DNA from: Lotus japonicus
Taxonomy: Eukaryota > Streptophyta > Magnoliopsida > Fabales > Fabaceae
Assembly (NCBI RefSeq): GCF_012489685.1
Contig: NC_080044.1
Span: 82,260,732 to 82,324,731, forward strand
DNA length: 64,000 nucleotides
Reading direction: 5' to 3'
Shown in pieces: positions 57,671-64,000 of this stretch. Position 1 is the stretch's first letter. Each line of letters opens with the position of its first letter. Position numbers and translations under genes: made by a program. Under the pieces are notes generated by a model. That model was not told the origin of the DNA, searched no databases, and was given only the letters and a program-made list of their open reading frames with translations.

Positions 57671-60600
57671 ATGCGTGTAGGAGGAACTAATCGAATTCTG
57701 AGCTTACTCACTTTCTCTCTCACCAAACCTTCTTCTTCTTCTTCTTCTTCCTCCATCACTTTCCGATCATTCTCCGCCATGGCCGCCGAAGATGATTTCG
57801 TCAAGGGCACTGTTCATTCCAACGGCGTCGCTGTCATCACGCTCGATCGCCCCAAAGCTCTCAACGCCATGAACCTAGGTTTTTTCCTCATCCCTCTAAT
57901 TATTATGCATGCTGTGTTGTGTGTTCTCTCTAGAACAATTGCTCGAGCTTCTCGATTACTTGGAAATTGCTGTTTCAGATTAGTGTCATTAGGTCCAGTA
58001 CAATTTAGGTCAATTTTCATTCAATTTGATGGGAATCAATGATGATCATAGAAATTGATTGTTGAGAAAACTAGGGTTTCTGGTGATGTATATGTTGTAA
58101 ATTAGTTCATTTTTTTGAAATAGTTTTGAGTTAATTATGTAGGATTTGAAGGGGGGAAATGAGGATTTCTCTGTGTAAGTAGTTACCTTACCTCCTGTTG
58201 ATTTTGACTTGACAATCTTAATGGTGCAGATATGGATGTAAAGTATAAAAGTTATCTTGATCAATGGGAATTGGACCCGAGGGTCAAATGTGTGCTGGTT
58301 GACAGCAGCTCGCCTCGCGCCTTTTGTGCTGGTATGGTTTTTGAGAGTCGTCGTTGTGAGAAATAATGCGTAGTTCGTCTATCTTTTAATGCAACATTTT
58401 ATGGAAAGCATGCTTCTAGCTTGGATAGATTATGAATTAACTTCTTTTGCAGATGTTCTGTTTTAGATTTGAGATTATTTTGGTTTAGAGTGCTGGGTAA
58501 GGTTTTGAGAGTCACCTCTGATGGTCAATGCAGGTATGGATATTAAAGGGGTTGTTGCTGAAATACAAAAGGACAAAAGCACACCTTTAGTGCAGAAGGT
58601 CTCATTATATTATTTGTTTTCAACCTCAAGTGTATTAATGCAATGCATGCATGTCCAGTTGCAGTTTTGATGTGCTTCATTGGATATATAGTTTGCTTTT
58701 CTGTCAACATCAACATCTTCTTTGGATGCTACACTGCCTGCTGTTTTATAGTTTATGTTTTGTTAAATAATTTTTTTCTCTATCCCCAAATCTTCTTTCT
58801 TGGTGACCGAGATCTTAGTTTATCTGCAGGCGGTGATGTGAAGCAGATAATAACCAAGAACCACCTGTCAGATATGATTGAGGTCTAGTTGTGTCCTTTG
58901 AAATTAAATGCTATCAGACTCATACCCCCTTTGCTTTATTAAAACCATGCCAATACTAGATGAATATATTTTTTGTTGGAATATTTTGCATTTATAAACT
59001 ATAATCTCTTTACTTAATCACTAGTATGTTTGGATATGCAATAGAACAACCCAAACATGATTTTGGAAGCATTTAATGTGATTTTACACGAAAATTATGT
59101 CTTTTCTAAAACCAAAACTAAGTTGTCTTGAAAGCATGGTTGTGTTGAAATGTAAAGATGATACTTTTACGTTGAGTTTAGATTTTTGTACTAATTTATA
59201 TTTCTAGCTTACTTTTAAGATAAAAGCTTCCAAACACATTATATCACTTGAAACTTAATTCCAGTCAAAATCAACTTGTAAAATCAAGATCAACAATCAA
59301 GTTGTCAAACACTCATCCATGTCAAATTTTGCTCGTGTCAGCATTGATGGCTTTTAAAAACTTCGACATTTTAAAATGATTTGTAATATCTAGTTATTGA
59401 GGAAGTTTCATACTAACGTTAATCCAAAATGAAGTGTATAAGATATGCAACTCTTACTCTATGATTGAAGAAGTCATCACTGCGACATTGTTTTTGTTAA
59501 GCCACAAGGTAATCCCACACCCAAAGATGTGTGGGACTAATAACTGCTTGGGTGTTGGTTTTCCCTTGGCCACAAGGTGTTTCAAGTGGAGGTCCTACTA
59601 ATTCCCCATATGTTGCAAATGTACTAGTTTCTTTCATTTCAAGACCACCATTTTGACAGTCTTTTGCCCCTCGATGTTGAATTTCTTTTGGGTGTTTTAT
59701 TGTTTGTACTGCTAGAATTACATCTGTAGTGTTAGAAATGTAATATAATATAAAATAATTCATGTTTTCACTCAAAACTTACAGTTTTGAGATAGTTGGT
59801 TCTTAACATGGTATCAGAGTGGTCTAGAGTTCGATCATTGTTGCCATAATTATTTATAGTAAAAAAGTTAAATTTAGCACAAGGTAGGGGAGCTTGTGCA
59901 TTATCCATGCTTCAAGCCCAACAAGCTCTTGCGTAATGGGGAATGTTAGAAATAGAATATAAAATCATCCAGTGTCTTCACTCAACTGGTTAAGATTTTG
60001 GGATGTTGGTTCATGAATTACCGTTTGGCTGACCTTAGACAGGTTCTTTTCTCAGTTAGGTTTTAGAATTACCTGCTGAGTGATCTCATATAGAAAAATA
60101 CCACTCAAACTTAAAGGAAATTTTATTGCATATAACCTGCAATGTCATATGTGACTAAATGCTGAGTTGTTAAGAGCCAATGAGAAAGTAAACTAAGTGT
60201 TGTAAGGATGAGAATATTTTGACTTATGCTGGATGAGAGGTTAAATAAGATGAAATTGAATTAGGAATACAATTATTAGAGACAAAATTAGAGTAGCTCC
60301 TGTTGTAGGAAAGATGGTAAACATGTAAAGTATCTTCGTTAGTGGTAAGGTATGTGGGAAAGCACTGGCTAGGATGGTTGATCAAATGGAAGATAGTCCA
60401 ATAATTAGTAGAGGGAGACCAGGGAAAACTGTAAGTCAAACAATTAAGAGAGATTTATTGGTAAACTGTCTATGTTTAAACTTAACACATAGCATTATGG
60501 GATTGCATGGCTCTTGTAACGGACTCCACCTTGTTTAAAATGTCCATGTGTGTTGCTGGTTTCATACTGATTGCTGTCAGAACTATGTTGGATTGTGTGT

Positions 60601-62994
60601 TTTGCTGCATTTTATATTTTTGCATTAGTTGCTTGTACTGTGTTGAAATAATATATCTATTATGCTGCATATTTTAGGTCTTCACGGCTGAGTATTCTTT
60701 GATATGCAAAATTGCTGAGTACAAGAAGCCATATATAAGCTTCATGGATGGAATTACAATGGGTTTTGGAATTGGCTTATCTGGTCATGGCCGCTATCGT
60801 ATCATAACAGAGGTAAGCTCAACATGTAATTAGTTGCCTCGTTTTATTATATATATTTAATGAACTCATAAATAGCCATTCTAGATCTTGTTTATGACTT
60901 TCTTTTACTTTAACATATTTCCAGAGAACTGTTCTTGCAATGCCCGAAAATGGAATTGGCTTGTTCCCAGATGTAGGTTTTGCTTATATCGCGGCTCAAA
61001 GTCCAGGAGAAGGATCTGTTGGTATTTTTCTTAATATAACACAGCGTGTGTAGTTTTTATTGCTTTTATTAGACGTGCTGATAAGGATTTAAGGGTTTTT
61101 AAAGTACAAACCCTTCATGTTCTTCTTTTTGTGCATTATTCTGTCATAATTTGCCTGATGAATACATGTGTGCTGCACTACTGAAGCATCTAGATGTGGT
61201 CTCAGCTCCTGTTACACAGCTTATTAATTTTCTTAAATATGGTTTGAAGGTTCTTCGACTTCTTTTCTATGGAATATCTGAATTCCGATATATTGAAATT
61301 TTTACTGATTGCAGGTGCTTATCTTGGATTGACTGGAAAGAGGATTTCTACTCCTTCAGATGCAATATATGTTGGCCTTGGAACACATTATGTGACATCT
61401 GGAAAGTTAGGTTTATTCAAGGAGGCTCTTTTGGCAACTAACTTGTATGTCAGCTTGAACTTTTTATTCGTTATTGAGACTCTTACTCAAGATATCTCCC
61501 TTTAACCTCATCATTTTGATTGAGTTGGACCCCTGAAATGAAAATAATACATTGACTTGTTTGTGTAGACACAAGTCATTTACTTTCTGCAGCATGCATT
61601 TCACTCATGGTCATCTTGGATGTTTGTTGAAATAATCTATCATAGTATTTACTTTGTTAAGAAGTACATAATTGCAATGAGGGCATACATAATTATCTAA
61701 CAAACTCATTGATTATTCAGTTCCCAGGACCCCCATCAGGACATCAAAGTACTCTTAGCAAGATATGAGTCCAACCCAGAGTCTGAGGCACAATTGAAAT
61801 TGCTTTTACCCGAGATAATTTCTTCATTTGGAGGAAATAAATCTGTTACTAAGACTGTTGATGAGCTTAAAAAACACCAGTCAAGTGCTGACTCTAACGG
61901 TATACTTATTGATCTATTATTTATTTACATTATTCTGAAATGTCCAGATACAGCTGTTGTTGGCTTGTTTCGTATATCAAATATTTATGCTTGAAATTGT
62001 ATGTTTGAATTTGTTGTAAATTGCTTGTCTAGTCGTTGTAATTTTCTTGTATTTTTCTATTTCTAGTTGTGGAGTGGGCTAATGAAGCTCTCCAAGGCCT
62101 TGGAAAAGGTGCTCCTTTTTCCCTTTTCTTGACCAATAAGCACTTCTCTGCAGTTGCCTCCGCAGTAGCGAAAAATGACGTTGAATTATCCACAGTAAGC
62201 ACTTTTTTTGGGGGGATTGGGTGGGTTAAGGTTTCCATGTTTCAAAATTAATTCAATGTCTATTCTCTACATTTGAAATAATCCAGCTTAATGCCGTAAT
62301 GAAAACTGAGTATCGGATTGCCTTGAGGTCTTCACTGCGACATGATTTTGCAGAAGGTGTCCGAGCAGTATTGGTTGACAAGGATCAGGTTTTCTCTTTT
62401 TCTCATGATTTTTATACTTTTTATCTGGTAGTCAAACTTCAATTCTAGTTTTCCCTAAACTAGGAAATGATAGATACAATTGATATGTCTGCAGAAGGCT
62501 AGTGTATGTATTACTCTATTACTAATACTAATAGTTAATACTATCTGTTTTACCTTGGGGGGGGGGGGACTTATTGTCGGTGAAGTGAAATCATGTGAAC
62601 ATATGTTTCTTCTGTGTTTATACTTTATACTTATACTTCCTTTCTTCCCTAGCTTCACAAATACTTGAATCTTCCGTTGAAAGTACACGTGTCTGATTTA
62701 TCTGCATATGAATCTACAGTTTAAAGTATTTAAATTTGGTTCTGTCTTCATATAGTTCCTTCTGTGTGCTATCTTTCTAGTGCTATGAATCTTTTATATG
62801 TTCTCTTTAATCCATGAAGTTATTTATCCTTCAATATTTGGTAAATTTTGTTTCCTGCTTGAGTAATAGATTCAATTACTATTCTCCTGCAGAACCCTAA
62901 GTGGAAACCATCAAGATTGGAAGAAGTTGATCCAGGTGAGGTGGAAGAAGTTCTTAAACCACTAGGACCCCAGGTTGGGGAGTTGTCTGTGTAA
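57671..62994 (+). CDS. 3-hydroxyisobutyryl-CoA hydrolase-like protein (crotonase superfamily), probably mitochondrial
   Basis: Common exons: 57671-57878, 58230-58331, 60678-60812, 60925-61021, 61315-61444, 61721-61899, 62067-62194, 62287-62388 and 62893-62994. Between the second and third of these lie two alternative exons, 58534-58598 and 58830-58882. Using one gives 415 or 411 aa; using both shifts the frame. The N-terminus ([17 protein letters not shown], Ser-rich, few acids) looks like a mitochondrial transit peptide; MAAEDDF at 57779 is an alternative start. Crotonase signatures: [18 protein letters not shown]-(M/G)D-(I/V)[19 protein letters not shown] and [16 protein letters not shown], keeping the Glu and Asp of the hydrolase active site. 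C-terminal [18 protein letters not shown] closes the ECH_2 domain. The family removes CoA from 3-hydroxyisobutyryl-CoA in valine breakdown; for plant 'like' members the substrate is not settled. The 1.8-kb intron before 60678 holds a TRIM. Confidence 0.92.
58534..58598 (+). other. Alternative exon a of the hydrolase gene
   Basis: This 65-nt exon is preceded by caatgcag and followed by GTCTCA. It encodes [19 protein letters not shown] then VQK and leads in frame into [10 protein letters not shown] (60678). It provides Met before the Asp of the oxyanion motif. It is homologous in position and phase to exon b at 58830-58882. Confidence 0.85.
58830..58882 (+). other. Alternative exon b of the hydrolase gene
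   Basis: This 53-nt exon is preceded by tatctgcag and followed by GTCTAG. It encodes [18 protein letters not shown] and also leads in frame into [10 protein letters not shown]. It provides Gly before the Asp, as in classical HIBCH (GGD). Exon lengths 65 and 53 are both 2 modulo 3, so including both shifts the downstream frame. Confidence 0.8.
59730..60013 (+). mobile_element. TRIM (terminal-repeat retrotransposon in miniature) in a hydrolase intron
   Basis: The 5' LTR (59730-59808) runs tgttagaaatg … ggttcttaaca. It is followed at once by tggtatcagagt, the primer-binding site complementary to initiator Met tRNA. The internal part is only about 135 bp and ends in a purine stretch (atggggaa). 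The 3' LTR starts tgttagaaatag at 59944 and decays near 60013. No coding capacity and no clear 5-bp duplication are seen, so it is an old copy. Confidence 0.75.
62557..62568 (+). repeat. Run of 12 G in a hydrolase intron
   Basis: An uninterrupted G12 follows 'taccttgg' in the intron before the last exon. Such runs are rare in AT-rich plant introns and unstable in replication and sequencing. Confidence 0.85.
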
Positions 62995-64000
62995 TTAGAA
63001 GGAAAATGTAGTCTTCTCGTTTCTACAAATGCATTGTAGAATTACAGGGACTGCATCAAATAAACAGATGGTGTTATCAATGGGTCCATGCAAGTGTCAG
63101 GGAACTCCATGACCTTGGATAGGTCGATGTTCCAACTAGTATACCCACATCTGTAAAAATGAAGGCTATGGTTTCGAAAATTTATCTTATTTTTGTAATT
63201 TTTGGAAACTTTGAAATGTCCAAGACTTTACATGGAATAGATGGGCGAGTGCATTTAATGCCTTCATGAGACCTTATCTCATGTAGGTCTAAAATAAGGT
63301 TGTGTTTGTTTTATCATCTTTTTGGGAATGATATTTAAGAGAATACTATGACTAAAATGTTATTATGTAAGTTTATCAATATGTTTGATAGACTTATAAA
63401 GATTTTGTTAGACTGACCATCTAGGAATCAAGTATAGAAAAGATGAGTGTTTAACGTAGTGATAGAAAAATGAAAATTTTGTAATTTCTGAAATACAATT
63501 ATCCACTCAATCTCGGCTAATATTCTCAACATAGGAGATTTGATATTGTAATGCAATTCCCCTTGATTTTTCTCAGAACCCAAATATCAAAAATGAAGAT
63601 AACATTAGAAGGAATGAAGAGGGAAGGAAGAGAAAGTACACCAATGAAAGTTGCACGCTTGAAGGCTAAGAGCCTAAGACCATTCCTCAAAATCACTCAA
63701 CCTTTCTCTTTCCAGCTTTTTCCTATTCAACTCGGCTTCATAATTTCTGTATCTTCCACTCATTTTCTTCTGCAATCAAAGACTACAAATTATGTTGTTG
63801 ATCATACGTTGAATAGTTTCAAAAACCTACTACTACATTCACATTTGACCAAAAGAGAGAACATAGAATCCGAGGATGCCTCCTAGAATCTTACTGTATA
63901 TGATCCAAACATAGCCTCATTTCTGAGAAACACGCATTGAAGATCACTTAGATTGTCTCGAAAAACTGCTTCAACTTGCAGTTAAACAGCTCCACTTAAC
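62995..64000. other. Hydrolase 3' UTR and intergenic sequence
   Basis: The 3' UTR follows the stop at 62992-62994. Beyond about 63300 I see AT-rich DNA. A 111-aa open frame (63551-63886) has no recognised domain, weak codon character and no promoter-like context; I do not call it. The next gene lies outside the window. Confidence 0.5.

Noticed and set aside
58643..58888. 81-aa ORF containing [19 protein letters not shown]
   Set aside because: Only its last part is coding, as alternative exon b; the upstream part is intron and no separate protein is implied.
63551..63886. 111-aa ORF near the right edge
   Set aside because: There is no recognised domain, the codon pattern is weak, and promoter-like or splice context is absent; it is probably chance in AT-rich DNA.
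1..64000. Integrated viral, plastid or mitochondrial sequence, and tRNA or rRNA genes
   Set aside because: I looked for tRNA cloverleaf boxes, organellar genes and pararetroviral motifs and saw none beyond the SINE's Pol III boxes and the TRIM primer-binding site.

Overview
The window is AT-rich plant nuclear DNA. It contains multi-exon genes with GT-AG introns, LINE, SINE, TRIM, MITE and Helitron-type repeats, and no bacterial or organellar gene organisation. The protein families and the repeat types (the 9-bp-duplication MITE, a TRIM with an initiator-Met primer-binding site) fit a dicot, most likely a papilionoid legume. The species cannot be fixed from sequence alone.

Genes from left to right: (1) a SERINC/TMS membrane protein, + strand, CDS 3283-7598, 12 coding exons, 398 aa; (2) a small unrecognised gene, + strand, 24908-25491, 4 exons, 114 aa; (3) an ARF GTPase-activating protein of the AGD14 type, - strand, 32390-26560, 13 coding exons, 724 aa; (4) a short heavy-metal-associated (HMA) domain protein, + strand, 35697-36835, 3 exons, 133 aa; (5) a VIN3-like PHD-finger Polycomb cofactor (VIL1/VRN5 type), + strand, 50995-56030, 720 aa; (6) a 3-hydroxyisobutyryl-CoA hydrolase-like protein, + strand, 57671-62994, 415 or 411 aa depending on which of two alternative exons is used. 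All exon coordinates were built by hand from conserved protein sequence and splice signals, and every summed CDS is divisible by three. The genes belong to unrelated pathways (membrane lipid, vesicle traffic, metal binding, chromatin, valine catabolism). There is no operon-like logic.

Between genes 1 and 2 (about 9.3-21.8 kb) lies a transposon block. A + strand Helitron-like element (9317-15152) and a - strand one (15169 to at least 19952) meet tail to tail. The first carries a captured LysM-receptor-kinase exon fragment and a MITE. The second is interrupted by a LINE-type insertion that carries an RRM ORF and has 18-bp target duplications (17252-19071). The 38-47 kb interval holds eIF3i exon fragments, a LINE tail, tandem duplications, a 370-bp insertion and another Helitron 3' end (47330). 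Stowaway and Tourist MITEs, a SINE and a TRIM lie further right.

The most unusual signals are: (a) at least ten very short insertions (about 11-19 nt, a few bases plus oligo-A) flanked by 10-18 bp direct repeats, six of them within 721-2584, which look like nearly empty target-primed reverse transcription products; (b) two homologous, phase-matched, probably mutually exclusive exons in the hydrolase gene that swap the residue at the crotonase oxyanion-hole position; (c) chained overlapping upstream ORFs in the SERINC leader and a TGATG-coupled pair in the VIN3-like leader.
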